Shown: in pieces, positions 28,331 to 37,082 of the stretch | Position numbering within the stretch: the stretch's first letter is position 1 | Layout of the letters: each line of letters opens with the position of its first letter | DNA from: a virus | IMG/VR virus record: IMGVR_UViG_3300030451_004057 | Coordinates: 1 to 42,365 of that record | DNA: 42,365 bases | Strand: one strand, 5' to 3' | Notes under the pieces: model-generated | What the model saw: only the letters and a program-made list of their open reading frames with translations | The model's database searches: none | Told to the model about the DNA's origin: nothing | Translations under genes and position numbers: made by a program

Positions 28331-29530
28331 TTATAATTTATTTTTACGTATTTTAACTTTAAAATCGTTAGCGTCATTACCTAATACCTTAAATTTAAGA
28401 CCTCCTACTTGAGCTTGGTCGTGTGAGCCTCTAGGATTTACATTAATGTTTTTATCTCTAGCAACTCTATCTTTTATAGCATCAGCTTTACCTTGCTCAT
28501 AAAAATGTCTTGCAATAGCATCTGGATTCATTGCTGTAAATAAAGATTTATGATAACCTGCCGCATCTGACATTTGATCATTTTTATTCAAAAACTTTTT
28601 GACAAAATTGTTAATATCGCTTTGTGTTTCTTTTACCTCGTTTACATTTTTAACATTAAATCTGTATTTTTTTTCACCAACATTAAAATCAAAACCTTTA
28701 AAGTTTTCATTAAAAACGTTATTTGTTTTATTTAAAAATACATCTTTTTGTTCTTTAGCAATTTTTTGATTTGCCTCCGATTCTTTGTTGTATCTATTAA
28801 AGAAGTTAATTGCTTTTTGTTGTTCAGTGGTCAACTTTGACCCAGCCTTAATTTCTTCATAGTATCTGGACTTTTGCCCGTCCAAATGGGCTTTAGCGCT
28901 GGCAACTTGCTCTTTTAACGCTAATTTTTTTCTTTTAATATCTTTTTCCTCATCTTCTTCCTCGTTATAAGAAAACTGATCTTCCATCATAAAATCTATT
29001 TCATCAGCTGTAAGATGTGGTTTTGTTTGTTTATAATATTCTTTTAATGCCGTGAGATTATCCATGCTAGAATAATCTTGATTAAGACGTACATAATCTT
29101 CTAAGTTACCGCCTGTTTCTTCCATAAAGTCCATAACTTTTTGTAAGTTTTCAGGTATTGCTTTACCAGTTTGTTCAGCTTGCTCAATAGCTTCTTGAAC
29201 TTCTTCAGTTAATTCTTCTGTTTGCTCTTTAACTTCTTCTTCTATTACTTCTTCTAAAACTGGTTGCTCTTCTTGTGTTTCAGCTTCCGGTTGTACTTCT
29301 TCTTGTTTTTCTGTGGTGTCGGCATCTTTAAGCTCTGTAACCACTCCCTCGTCGACAGGGTTGTCTTTTTTAACTTCATCTTCTTTTGGTTTACTTAAAT
29401 CTACCTTTGTTATAGGATCGTTTTTCTTAGCAACTTTCCTACGTCTTTTTACTTTTTGTTTGCCAACCTCATTGTCTACAATAGGTTGTTCTACAGCTTG
29501 TTCAGCTGCTTCTTTTTTATTTTCTTCCAT
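28331..29530 (-). CDS. Putative scaffolding protein
   Basis: The 399-residue product has an N-terminal basic patch (KQKVKRRRKVAKK) and then a long, highly acidic Glu/Lys/Gln-rich stretch to about residue 125. A helical core (NLEDYVRLNQDYSSMDN) and further Lys/Glu helices follow, and the C-terminus is basic. Phage scaffolds are typically charged, helical and encoded between portal and capsid genes, as here. No protease motif is visible, so a fused maturation protease is not supported. Confidence 0.8.
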   Translation of the reverse strand: MEENKKEAAEQAVEQPIVDNEVGKQKVKRRRKVAKKNDPITKVDLSKPKEDEVKKDNPVDEGVVTELKDADTTEKQEEVQPEAETQEEQPVLEEVIEEEVKEQTEELTEEVQEAIEQAEQTGKAIPENLQKVMDFMEETGGNLEDYVRLNQDYSSMDNLTALKEYYKQTKPHLTADEIDFMMEDQFSYNEEEDEEKDIKRKKLALKEQVASAKAHLDGQKSRYYEEIKAGSKLTTEQQKAINFFNRYNKESEANQKIAKEQKDVFLNKTNNVFNENFKGFDFNVGEKKYRFNVKNVNEVKETQSDINNFVKKFLNKNDQMSDAAGYHKSLFTAMNPDAIARHFYEQGKADAIKDRVARDKNINVNPRGSHDQAQVGGLKFKVLGNDANDFKVKIRKNKL

Positions 29531-29547
29531 AATATAATATTATATAA

Positions 29548-31893
29548 TTAATTAATTTGTGGGTTAAACTTATCAAGACCCATTCCACCTCCTAGTATAT
29601 CATTACCTGAAGATTCAAACTTTTTAGTATCTTTACCAGTTTGTTTCATAGTCTCAATATTTTCCTTGCTTTTATTCTCCATGTTTTTTAATTGAGAATT
29701 AAGCTCAAACTCATATTGCATGAGTTCTTTTTTAAGTCTTACTTCTTCTTGTAAGTATTGCATTTTAAACTTAGCTTGAGCTGTTTCTGTTTCAATCATA
29801 GCAGCTGTTTTAGCTTTATTTTTTTGTATTTCAGCTTGAGCCGCAGCTTGCTGTTGTTCCGCGTTAGCTTTAGCTTGGGCCTGAATATTTTGCTGTTGCA
29901 TTTGCTGATCTTTTTCAGCTTTCTTTTTTCTTTTTAATTTTAACAACTGATTTGCAAGTCTCACGTTTCTAACTTCCCTAACATCTATAGCATCGTCTAA
30001 ATCAATTAGTTTTTGAGCTAAAGCTGTTTGTATATTATTTTCAAGCATTTGTTTTTCCTCTTCATCAGGTTCTAATTCTAAAAATATACCAAAATCATAC
30101 AGATGAAGTTCTTTCATTTCTTTTAAAGTCGCAACATTATGAGCACCTATAGCCTGTATAAACGCATCTTTTGTTGGTGAGTATTCTAATATATCAGATA
30201 TTCTTAATGAAAGTTTTTCAGCTATTTCAGCTGTTACAAACATTGATGCCAACAGTATATGTCTTGTTGCTACATTTGAATTAGCAGCAGCAAGTTTTTG
30301 CACGCCAACTAAAGCTCTAGCATCAGGCACACTACCATCTCTAGCTTCATTAAGCCCGGTAGTATCTCTTATCATTTGTAAGTAATAGTTGTATGTTTGT
30401 ATTAAGCTTTGTAGTTTGCCGTTGTTAGAGCTATTAGCTATTTGTTGTATAGGTATTTTGCCAGGATTAGGATCACCTTCTTGCGTCATTGATCTACCGA
30501 TAACAGAACCTGTTTGGAAAAACATGTTTAAAGCTTCTTGTGGATTATAATTTGTACCGTTACCTAAATCTATTTCAGCGAGACCGTCCGCGTCTAAATA
30601 CACACCATCTGGCACCATTTTAGATAATACCTGTTGTAGTTTTAAATGAGTCAATTGAATCATGTCAGCAAAACCAGTTATTCTACTTACTGTACTTTCT
30701 ATAGCGCCATTGTACATACGCGGTGCTACAATGCTATAATTCATTTTAACTTTATTAAAGTCACTTTTATCACGTATCATGTTTTCACACTTATTCCAAG
30801 CTAACAACTTATCAGTACCTAATATTAAAGCACCTTCGTAAACACACTCAACAGCTCTTGATAATCTTTCAAAATTACCTTCTTTGTTTTGCGGTGGATT
30901 AAAAGTGTCTGGTTTACTTATTGCTTTTTCAGCGCCTGTACCAGTTTCTTTTAATTTATAAGTATCATTAGTATAAGTTTTATAATTAAAATACAATATT
31001 TGTACTTTATTTTTATCAGTTGTTTCTCTAAAAGTATATCTACCGCTAGGTCTTTTAGCACTTTTGTTTATACTTTCTAAATCAGCTTGTGTTAAATAAG
31101 GAAACTGCCTTACTAATTCTGGTATTGGTATTGTTTTTACTTCACCAACGTAATATATATCTTCAAAATAAGGCGAATCTGTATAAGAATAAATTAAATT
31201 AGCAGGGTCAACATATTCTACAGTAACACCTTCGCTAAAATTGAAATTGGTTTTTACGCAACCAATACCAAGCACTGTTAAATCATACAATAATCTTCTT
31301 CTTGTTAAATCGTAATTACTACCATCTAATAAACTGTTTATCGCCTGCTCTTCTGCAACTTCTACATTTTGTTTGTAAGTTAGCTGCATATGTAGCATTA
31401 GCTCTTCTTCTGTTTCTGGTAGTTTTTCAGGATCATTTTCATATAAGTTCATACTCATACTAGCTGCTGCTTGATCGTTAAAAGTTTTGGCCTGCATGTC
31501 GTTTAACAAACTTTCCATATATTCAGTACGTTTACTTACACCGTATTGATCTTGTGAATATGCCTTGACGTTAAACAAACGTTCTGACATACCGTTAACA
31601 ACTATATCTACAAATTTAGGTACAATTGGCACTGGTTGCCAGTCTAAATTTAAATAAGACAAATCACCATTGATAGATAATTCGTCTTTATATTTTTGTA
31701 TTGGTTGTTCTCCACGTGCGTATAATCTTAATCTGTGGAATTTAGATTGAGCATCATAGTATTTATTAGAGTGTGTACCATTAAACCATTCTTGTTCAAT
31801 GGCTCTAGCTACTCTTAAACCATAATCATAGCTCGATTTCTCTAAGTCGCTTACAACTTGAGAAGGAAAGTTAACATGTACTGACTCAGCCAT
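29548..31893 (-). CDS. Portal protein
   Basis: The 781-residue protein follows TerL directly and precedes the scaffold and capsid genes. It has an alpha/beta core with a helix-rich central region (FADMIQLTHLKLQQVLSKMV) and the NEARDGSVPDARALVGVQKL segment typical of large portal proteins of crAss-like phages. The C-terminal ~150 residues are a Gln/Ala/Lys-rich coiled coil (the long barrel or tail segment). It is larger than classical portals (around 500 residues) but normal for this group. It forms the dodecameric channel for DNA at one capsid vertex. Confidence 0.9.
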   Translation of the reverse strand: MAESVHVNFPSQVVSDLEKSSYDYGLRVARAIEQEWFNGTHSNKYYDAQSKFHRLRLYARGEQPIQKYKDELSINGDLSYLNLDWQPVPIVPKFVDIVVNGMSERLFNVKAYSQDQYGVSKRTEYMESLLNDMQAKTFNDQAAASMSMNLYENDPEKLPETEEELMLHMQLTYKQNVEVAEEQAINSLLDGSNYDLTRRRLLYDLTVLGIGCVKTNFNFSEGVTVEYVDPANLIYSYTDSPYFEDIYYVGEVKTIPIPELVRQFPYLTQADLESINKSAKRPSGRYTFRETTDKNKVQILYFNYKTYTNDTYKLKETGTGAEKAISKPDTFNPPQNKEGNFERLSRAVECVYEGALILGTDKLLAWNKCENMIRDKSDFNKVKMNYSIVAPRMYNGAIESTVSRITGFADMIQLTHLKLQQVLSKMVPDGVYLDADGLAEIDLGNGTNYNPQEALNMFFQTGSVIGRSMTQEGDPNPGKIPIQQIANSSNNGKLQSLIQTYNYYLQMIRDTTGLNEARDGSVPDARALVGVQKLAAANSNVATRHILLASMFVTAEIAEKLSLRISDILEYSPTKDAFIQAIGAHNVATLKEMKELHLYDFGIFLELEPDEEEKQMLENNIQTALAQKLIDLDDAIDVREVRNVRLANQLLKLKRKKKAEKDQQMQQQNIQAQAKANAEQQQAAAQAEIQKNKAKTAAMIETETAQAKFKMQYLQEEVRLKKELMQYEFELNSQLKNMENKSKENIETMKQTGKDTKKFESSGNDILGGGMGLDKFNPQIN

Positions 31894-31899
31894 ATATTC

Positions 31900-34116
31900 T
31901 TATTTTATTATTTTTGACACGAAACCTTGGTTATTGTATCGTGATATGTTAATGTTTAATTTTTGTTTTTCTATAATAGGGTTTGGTCTGTATAAATTTC
32001 TATTACAAGCCATTACTGCCAAACCACTACTTATAGTTGCGTCATATTTTGTTCTTTTAGTAATATCAAATCTACTCCAATCGTTTAAAGTTCTATTAAA
32101 ATACATATTACCATATGTATCGTCATTTAAATTACCAACGTGCTCTTGTATATACATTTCAATTGCAGCTGCATGAGCTTGCTTAATATCTTCGCTTGAG
32201 TTTGGTATACCACCCACTTCTTTTTCAGCAACAGACAGTTTGTTCCATAATTTATCAGGTCTGTTCATACTAAACCCTCTGTAGCCTCTACGTCTTAAAT
32301 AGTATAATAATCTTGGTTTGTTGTTTTCTGCAAGCATTGGCATGCCATAAAATACTAAAGCCATAAGCACATCTTCAAAAAATATATCAGCTGTCTGCGG
32401 TCTAGCTAAATATTCTAAAAAAAATTGGTTTGGCGGCGCGTCTTCCATGCTAAACTTAGTTAAACCATGCAAAGCTCCTTTAGAGCCTTTACCATCTACA
32501 GTTCCTGATATATCATATGAGTCACAACCAAAAGCGCCCATATGCTCGTTACCAGGGTATTTTATACCGTTTTTTATTATTATATTGTTTTGCAAGTGAA
32601 CATTTGGTGTCCAAGTTATATTAAATCTACCTTTTGGATCTGGATAAAATATTACTTGCGTGTCTTTTATACCGTTAACCCATTGAAAATTACCTTTGCT
32701 AAAACCAATAGACCTATTCATCTCTTCATTGTAATCTATTTGTTCGTATATTTTAACTAAATTAAATATACTATTTTTAGCCTCATCTCTAAATGCATGC
32801 TCTTCAGTTCTTGGAAACTGTCTGTAAAATTCGTTTAAAGCATCTTGATCACTTTTTAAACCTTCAGCCTCATTGTTCCAATGATCAATAATACCATAAT
32901 CTATTAATTCTCCGTCTGGTCCGTATACATCATTATCTGGATTATTAAAGACTGGATTTCCATATTCGTCAATAAATCCTTCGTAGTTCCACTCCATTGG
33001 GATAAAGAGAGAATATAAACCAGACTTTGTCTGTCCATTACGATTTCGTTGAGTGACGTCTGAATCATTGTACAATTTTTTAAAGTTATCTCCTCCTTTG
33101 TCTAACGCATTTGATGTTGAGCCCATCATGCATTTACCTATAATCCTACTACCTAATCGTAAACAAGTTTTTGTAACCCGCCAATTATTTAATATATTAT
33201 CAGGCCTTTCCCATTTACCACTTTCATCATGTACTAGTAATGCTAGTTTTTCACCGTCATAACTATTGTCACCAGTGTTTTTCCAGTCTATTGTTGTATC
33301 TAAACCTTTTAGTTCTTCTAATTTTTCATTAGATGTTATTTTTTTACGAGTAAATTTACTCGCAGGTACTCTATATGCTAATTCTGTTTTTGGCCTATCC
33401 ATACCGTCTTGTATAGGTTTAAAGAAAAAAGGATAATTTACTGATATTGGAACCACCTTGTCAGTAAACATTTTTTTAGCATCTGCACCTGTTTTAGAGA
33501 GTATACCATATCTACTATCACTTGATATTGTAGCTAAATTAACTGTTTCCGCTGAAGACATGAAAGAAAATCCAGACCTACGATTTTTAAGGTAGCACAT
33601 CCCGTAACATCTTTTGTCGGCTTTACAAGCTTCCCAGAATATAAAAAATAATCTATTGGCCTCTCTAAAATCAGGCGCACCTACGTCTATTTTGCTCCAT
33701 TGTAGATACATATAGTGACTCCCAGTTACATAAGTTGCTTTACCATTATTATTAAACCAAAGCCCTTGCTCTCTACGTTTAAATTCTTCATCTATATAAT
33801 CATACCATTGATTTTTTGATTCTTCAGGGTATGATCTCCAGTCAAATATATTTTTTAACTTAGATAATTCTTTTGGATATTCTAATTTTTGCCACTTTTT
33901 TTGTTTGCTAGAGAGCAATTGCACTGGCTTTTGTGGCAATGCAATTCGCAAATTTTGTATCTCAAGTATTTCACCGATTTTACCAGTTTTTGATATAACA
34001 ATAATATCGTGTTCTTTATTATATCCATATTGCCATTTTTTACCTTTATTCATACGAATTATAGTCGTACGTTTAACAGGCTCAATTATTTTAAATAATG
34101 TTTGTTCGTAACTCAT
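31900..34116 (-). CDS. terL: Terminase large subunit
   Basis: The 738-residue protein has an ATPase part and a nuclease part. Near 175-190 the P-loop position reads YLKNRRSGFSFMSS: a basic adenine/phosphate-loop substitute without the classical GxxxxGK[ST]. Walker B is LALLVHDESGKW (D297, E298). The RNase H-like nuclease begins with GCDSYD (near 532), and a later conserved D lies in KYDATISSG near the end. A segment GKATYVTGSHYMYLQWSKID (near 126-144) is characteristic of crAss-like and relative terminases. It cuts and translocates phage DNA into the procapsid. The start overlaps the 92-residue upstream gene by four bases. Confidence 0.92.
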   Translation of the reverse strand: MSYEQTLFKIIEPVKRTTIIRMNKGKKWQYGYNKEHDIIVISKTGKIGEILEIQNLRIALPQKPVQLLSSKQKKWQKLEYPKELSKLKNIFDWRSYPEESKNQWYDYIDEEFKRREQGLWFNNNGKATYVTGSHYMYLQWSKIDVGAPDFREANRLFFIFWEACKADKRCYGMCYLKNRRSGFSFMSSAETVNLATISSDSRYGILSKTGADAKKMFTDKVVPISVNYPFFFKPIQDGMDRPKTELAYRVPASKFTRKKITSNEKLEELKGLDTTIDWKNTGDNSYDGEKLALLVHDESGKWERPDNILNNWRVTKTCLRLGSRIIGKCMMGSTSNALDKGGDNFKKLYNDSDVTQRNRNGQTKSGLYSLFIPMEWNYEGFIDEYGNPVFNNPDNDVYGPDGELIDYGIIDHWNNEAEGLKSDQDALNEFYRQFPRTEEHAFRDEAKNSIFNLVKIYEQIDYNEEMNRSIGFSKGNFQWVNGIKDTQVIFYPDPKGRFNITWTPNVHLQNNIIIKNGIKYPGNEHMGAFGCDSYDISGTVDGKGSKGALHGLTKFSMEDAPPNQFFLEYLARPQTADIFFEDVLMALVFYGMPMLAENNKPRLLYYLRRRGYRGFSMNRPDKLWNKLSVAEKEVGGIPNSSEDIKQAHAAAIEMYIQEHVGNLNDDTYGNMYFNRTLNDWSRFDITKRTKYDATISSGLAVMACNRNLYRPNPIIEKQKLNINISRYNNQGFVSKIIK

Positions 34117-34391
34117 TTTGATCTACCTTCAGCAAAACCTTTAAAAACTCTTTGTTTCTTTTCTTCTGGCTCTTTACCTTCAAGTATATTTTCCTCTTCT
34201 TGTATTCTGTTTAATATTTCAAAAGCGTCAAATATTGCTAGTTTTTTTGTAGCCGCAGCGTTCTTTAATCTATCAGCACTAACATCATCTTCTGTGTTTG
34301 TTATAATTTTTTCTTTAGCAACATTGATTAATTCTTCAACTGCCCTGTGCCCAGCTTGTATTATAAGTTTCTTGGTTTCTTTGATATTCAT
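34113..34391 (-). CDS. Terminase small subunit candidate
   Basis: The 92-residue product is helical and charged, with DRLKNAAATKKLAIFDAFEI in the middle. It overlaps TerL by four bases (ATGA), the usual place of TerS. No helix-turn-helix is plain from the sequence. The start at 34391 lies 56 bases inside the end of the preceding gene, a long overlap for this array, and no later in-frame ATG keeps a sensible protein. TerS is inferred from position and size. Confidence 0.65.
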   Translation of the reverse strand: MNIKETKKLIIQAGHRAVEELINVAKEKIITNTEDDVSADRLKNAAATKKLAIFDAFEILNRIQEEENILEGKEPEEKKQRVFKGFAEGRSK

Positions 34392-34926
34392 ATTTCATTG
34401 TAATAAATTTATTCATTATTCTATAAAGCCTTTCACCATCTACAACAAATTCATATTCATCGTTTGGACAAAAACCAATAACATCACCTTCTTTTAAATA
34501 ATTACTGCTATATTTAACCATTCCCGTTAAAGGTTTTTCTGGATTTAAACTATATTTCCAGTCGTTTTTTAGCGGCTTTACAAAACAATAGCCTTCTAAA
34601 GGCTTCCACTTGTCAAGTCTTTTGTAAGCATATACTTGATCTTGTTGTACAACGTAAGTAGTTTCATTTATAAAACTTCTACTATTTTTTTCTCTACCTT
34701 TAACATCGTACCATCTACGAAATATATTGTGATTAACTATTACAGTGTCTCCCACTTGTATTTCTGTTTTATAGGCTAAGGGTATAGATTTAACTATACC
34801 CTGCCTATTTATAAACTCATGCTTTGATATATCTGTATTTAGTATTAATTCTTTATTACCTACTTCTTTAGTGTTATTGTATCTAGCACCTTTAGGTTCT
34901 ATTATAAAGTAAAATGGACTTTTCAT
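34336..34926 (-). CDS. Tandem GroES-like (co-chaperonin fold) protein
   Basis: The 196-residue protein shows two GroES-like beta-barrel patterns. Domain 1 (about 1-103) has GIVKSIPLAYKTEIQVGDTV, then a long insertion and DQVYAYK. Domain 2 (about 110-180) has GYCFVKPL, LTGMVKYSSNYLKEGDVIGF and ERLYRIMNKFITM, matching the GroES order of strand, mobile-loop region, xGxV...KxGDxVxF and final strand. Ordinary GroES has one domain of about 95 residues. A separate canonical GroES lies at 36819-37076 and GroEL at 37504-39066, so this may be a second cap for the chaperonin or a structural protein built on the same fold. Paired-domain co-chaperonins are rare. Assignment is by eye. Confidence 0.6.
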   Translation of the reverse strand: MKSPFYFIIEPKGARYNNTKEVGNKELILNTDISKHEFINRQGIVKSIPLAYKTEIQVGDTVIVNHNIFRRWYDVKGREKNSRSFINETTYVVQQDQVYAYKRLDKWKPLEGYCFVKPLKNDWKYSLNPEKPLTGMVKYSSNYLKEGDVIGFCPNDEYEFVVDGERLYRIMNKFITMKYEYQRNQETYNTSWAQGS

Positions 34927-35144
34927 TAATACTCTAAATTATACTCAACAGATATTGCCATGTTTTTATTAAAGTCTTTCCAAGGTATTACAGTTCTATT
35001 TTTCTTGATATATATAGAAAATTTATCTTTTTCTTCTATTATGTCGCAAATAGTATGACCACCGTAAACTTCTTGACCAACAGCATAATGCATGGCATCG
35101 TTTTTATAATCCTTACCTACACTAATCTTTCTTATTATCTGCAT
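34926..35144 (-). CDS. Small conserved beta-rich protein (72 aa)
   Basis: The 72-residue product has IRKISVGKDYKNDAMHYAVG at its N-terminus, then GGHTICDII and a C-terminal VIPWKDFNKNM with an EYNLEY end. I recall this pattern from small proteins of marine phages but know no function. It shares one base with the following gene (34926) and overlaps the preceding coiled-coil gene by 23 bases, supporting genuine translation. Confidence 0.7.
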   Translation of the reverse strand: MQIIRKISVGKDYKNDAMHYAVGQEVYGGHTICDIIEEKDKFSIYIKKNRTVIPWKDFNKNMAISVEYNLEY

Positions 35145-35397
35145 TTTCAGGAGGTGTTATAGTACCGTCAGTAATATTAATGTTTACAGTACCATATTCT
35201 TTTTCAAGTTTTTCTTGAATAACTTTAAGCTCATCTTGAACACCAGCATGAGAGTGGAGTAAAGCGTGCTTATTAGTTTCTAATCTACCTATTTCTAAAC
35301 GTAATTCATTTATTTTAGAGACTACCATTTGAACTTCTTTTAAATGTTCCTCACTAATTTTTTCAGGTTTTAAATTTACTAAATTTTCTTCTGTCAT
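35122..35397 (-). CDS. Small coiled-coil protein (91 aa)
   Basis: The 91-residue product is a helix with heptad Leu/Ile spacing (about 15-70: VSKINELRLEIGRLE, then QDELKVIQEKLEKEYG) and an Asp/Pro-rich tail. There is no signal, membrane or enzyme motif. It lies just downstream of the holin-like gene and overlaps the 72-residue gene by 23 bases. It could be an assembly or scaffold-type protein, but its role is not shown. Confidence 0.75.
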   Translation of the reverse strand: MTEENLVNLKPEKISEEHLKEVQMVVSKINELRLEIGRLETNKHALLHSHAGVQDELKVIQEKLEKEYGTVNINITDGTITPPENADNKKD

Positions 35398-35415
35398 TTT
35401 ATTTTATTTTAATTA

Positions 35416-35802
35416 TTATTTTTTTACTTTTTCTAAGCTACGGCCGCCAAAATAAGCACCTATAACTGTAATAAGAACTAATTGCAATAAATCAGTCCAT
35501 TTGTCTTGCACTTGAAACGTTATAAAACCAGCATCAATAAATACTAGTAATACAGTGCTAATTACTAAAAACACAAGAACTAAAGGTCTTATGTTCTTAG
35601 ATAACCATGAGTCTGAGTTCATATCCATCTTCCAACGCTCAGTTACTTGCTTTTGCATTTCAGCCTCATAACCCATTATCATATCTTTAATTTTAGCTTC
35701 TGCAGCTAATTTCTCTTCTTTTGTTGTAGTTAAGTTATCTAATACTCCGCCTACATTTTTTACTAGCTCGGTTGCACCGGCTGAAAATATTTTACTTAGC
35801 AT
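35416..35802 (-). CDS. Holin-like membrane protein (3TM-type)
   Basis: The 128-residue product has an amphipathic helical N-terminus with KEEKLAAEAKIKDMIMGYE. The segment DSWLSKNIRPLVLVFLVIST and the following hydrophobic stretches form two to three membrane passes (about 70-120), with a GAYFGGRSLEK end. This arrangement matches the family annotated as '3TM holins for gene-transfer release', which opens the inner membrane at lysis. The gene shares one base with the following Lys-rich gene (35802). It supports a lysis block, though no separate endolysin is recognised in the window. Confidence 0.82.
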   Translation of the reverse strand: MLSKIFSAGATELVKNVGGVLDNLTTTKEEKLAAEAKIKDMIMGYEAEMQKQVTERWKMDMNSDSWLSKNIRPLVLVFLVISTVLLVFIDAGFITFQVQDKWTDLLQLVLITVIGAYFGGRSLEKVKK

Positions 35803-36017
35803 TATAATTTATTTTTACCTCTTAATTCGTTTAATTGTTTTTTCAACTTAGTTATAGTTTTACCACCTTCCATAGCTGAAACAACTTCGTTTTCAATATC
35901 TGACTTAACAAACTCTATTCTATCTTCTAAATCATTTATTTTTTCCTGTTTATTATCTCCTTTGTATTTATGTGTATCTGGGTTTTCTTTCATAAACCCT
36001 TTCATTTTAAATGCCAT
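35802..36017 (-). CDS. Small Lys/Glu-rich protein with FKM motif (71 aa)
   Basis: The 71-residue product begins MAFKMKGFMKENPD and then becomes a charged helix (INDLEDRIEFVKSDIENEVV, ending KLKKQLNELRGKNKL), likely a coiled coil. The FKM start resembles the N-termini of other small late proteins here. It shares one base with each neighbouring gene (36017 and 35802), so it is a member of the coupled run. Function is unknown. Confidence 0.7.
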   Translation of the reverse strand: MAFKMKGFMKENPDTHKYKGDNKQEKINDLEDRIEFVKSDIENEVVSAMEGGKTITKLKKQLNELRGKNKL

Positions 36018-36382
36018 TATGTTATTTTTTTTTCGTTATTATAAGCTAGTTTTTCCCAAGGCAAGCTTTTACTGCCTTCTCTATGCCACTTACCATTATA
36101 TTTAACTTTACCGTTTTTCCTATGATACGTGTTACTCCCATGCCTTATATAGTCATCGCCATATGATAACTCTCCATTATTCATCCTTTTCATATGGTCA
36201 TATTCATGAGCTATAACCTCTTTATATAGTTTACTACCAGGCTTTACTTTATCATTAACGTGTATAACGTTATTTTTAGTAGCTAAACCTAAAACTCCAT
36301 TATCTAGTTTTGATCTTTTTAAAGTAAAACCTTTATTATTATCATTAATAGATTTTCTACCTGTACCTAGTTTAAATCCCAT
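36017..36382 (-). CDS. Small zincin-type metallopeptidase-like protein
   Basis: The 121-residue product has VIAHEYDHMKRMNNGE, an HExxH site at residues 59-63 (H59, E60, H63) followed by acidic residues that could supply the third ligand. The surrounding pattern of KPGS, then a helix with HEYDH, resembles a minimal zincin. It opens with MGFKLGTGRKS, close to the FKM-type starts nearby. Placed beside a holin-like gene it could take part in lysis or in processing a head protein. Which is not shown, and no peptidoglycan-binding motif is visible. Confidence 0.7.
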   Translation of the reverse strand: MGFKLGTGRKSINDNNKGFTLKRSKLDNGVLGLATKNNVIHVNDKVKPGSKLYKEVIAHEYDHMKRMNNGELSYGDDYIRHGSNTYHRKNGKVKYNGKWHREGSKSLPWEKLAYNNEKKIT

Positions 36383-36822
36383 TATCTGTCTTTATCTTTT
36401 ATCATATCATCTATAGCTTTATTATAAACTTTATCTGTGTATGACTTGTTATTAAAAAATTTACTTCTTTCTGACGTTGGTAAGTCTTCTTCTCCTAATA
36501 ATATCCTATATATTCTACTTATAAGTTGACTACACCTAAACGATGTTTTAAATATAGAGTATTTAATTGTGGTTCTATTACGGTGTCTCCAAGCCTCTAT
36601 CCAACCGTCACGCCTTAAACGCTCCCATCTGTTTTTATCCCATGAATAAGTATACACTCCATTTACAAAATCATTACGAGTAAATCTACCTTTACAGTCT
36701 AAATATATTAACAGCTCTAGATCAGCGTCGGTTATGTTGTAAGTTTTACAAGCCCATTTTCTTACTAATCTATAATACTTAAAAAGGTTTAATTCTCTAA
36801 TATCTTGAGCTGTTAGTATCAT
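36382..36822 (-). CDS. Winged-helix-like DNA-binding candidate
   Basis: The 146-residue product has a helical N-terminus, then LELLIYLDCKGRFTRNDF (helix-turn-helix-like) and SWDKNRWERLRRDGWIEAWR followed by RTTIKYSIF, which could be the recognition helix and wing of a MarR-like winged helix. The C-terminal half is helical and basic. I recall closely similar proteins in marine phages but do not know a studied one. It shares one base with the zincin gene and overlaps the groES gene by four. A transcription-control role is plausible but not shown. Confidence 0.65.
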   Translation of the reverse strand: MILTAQDIRELNLFKYYRLVRKWACKTYNITDADLELLIYLDCKGRFTRNDFVNGVYTYSWDKNRWERLRRDGWIEAWRHRNRTTIKYSIFKTSFRCSQLISRIYRILLGEEDLPTSERSKFFNNKSYTDKVYNKAIDDMIKDKDR

Positions 36823-37076
36823 TCTACTATTACGACGTCCATATCTTTAATTACATGGTAAAGCGTATCTTTTAAACTTAAACCATGACCAGCATGCTTG
36901 TCATAGTAAATAACGTCTTTTTCTTTTATATGCTCGACAAGATTTCCAACTGAAACTACAGTACCTTTTATATATCTATTGTCTTCGTCAATTTTTTCGG
37001 TCATTATAAGACCTCCAACTTTTTTGTGTTCTATTTTGTGTTTCTTTATTATAAGAAACCTGTTTAATGCTTTCAT
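36819..37076 (-). CDS. groS: GroES co-chaperonin
   Basis: The 85-residue protein follows the GroES layout: N-terminal strand MKALNRFLIIKK, mobile-loop region ending in GGLIM (residues 21-25, equivalent to the GroEL-contacting GGIVL), GTVVSVGN (38-45), EKDVIYYDKHAGHGL and a final DMDVVIVE strand. The length is close to bacterial GroES (about 95). It caps GroEL and closes the folding chamber. GroEL is encoded about 430 bases upstream in the same transcript, separated only by the oxygenase gene, so a working phage pair is likely. It overlaps the winged-helix gene by four bases. Confidence 0.85.
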   Translation of the reverse strand: MKALNRFLIIKKHKIEHKKVGGLIMTEKIDEDNRYIKGTVVSVGNLVEHIKEKDVIYYDKHAGHGLSLKDTLYHVIKDMDVVIVE

Positions 37077-37082
37077 ATTAAA

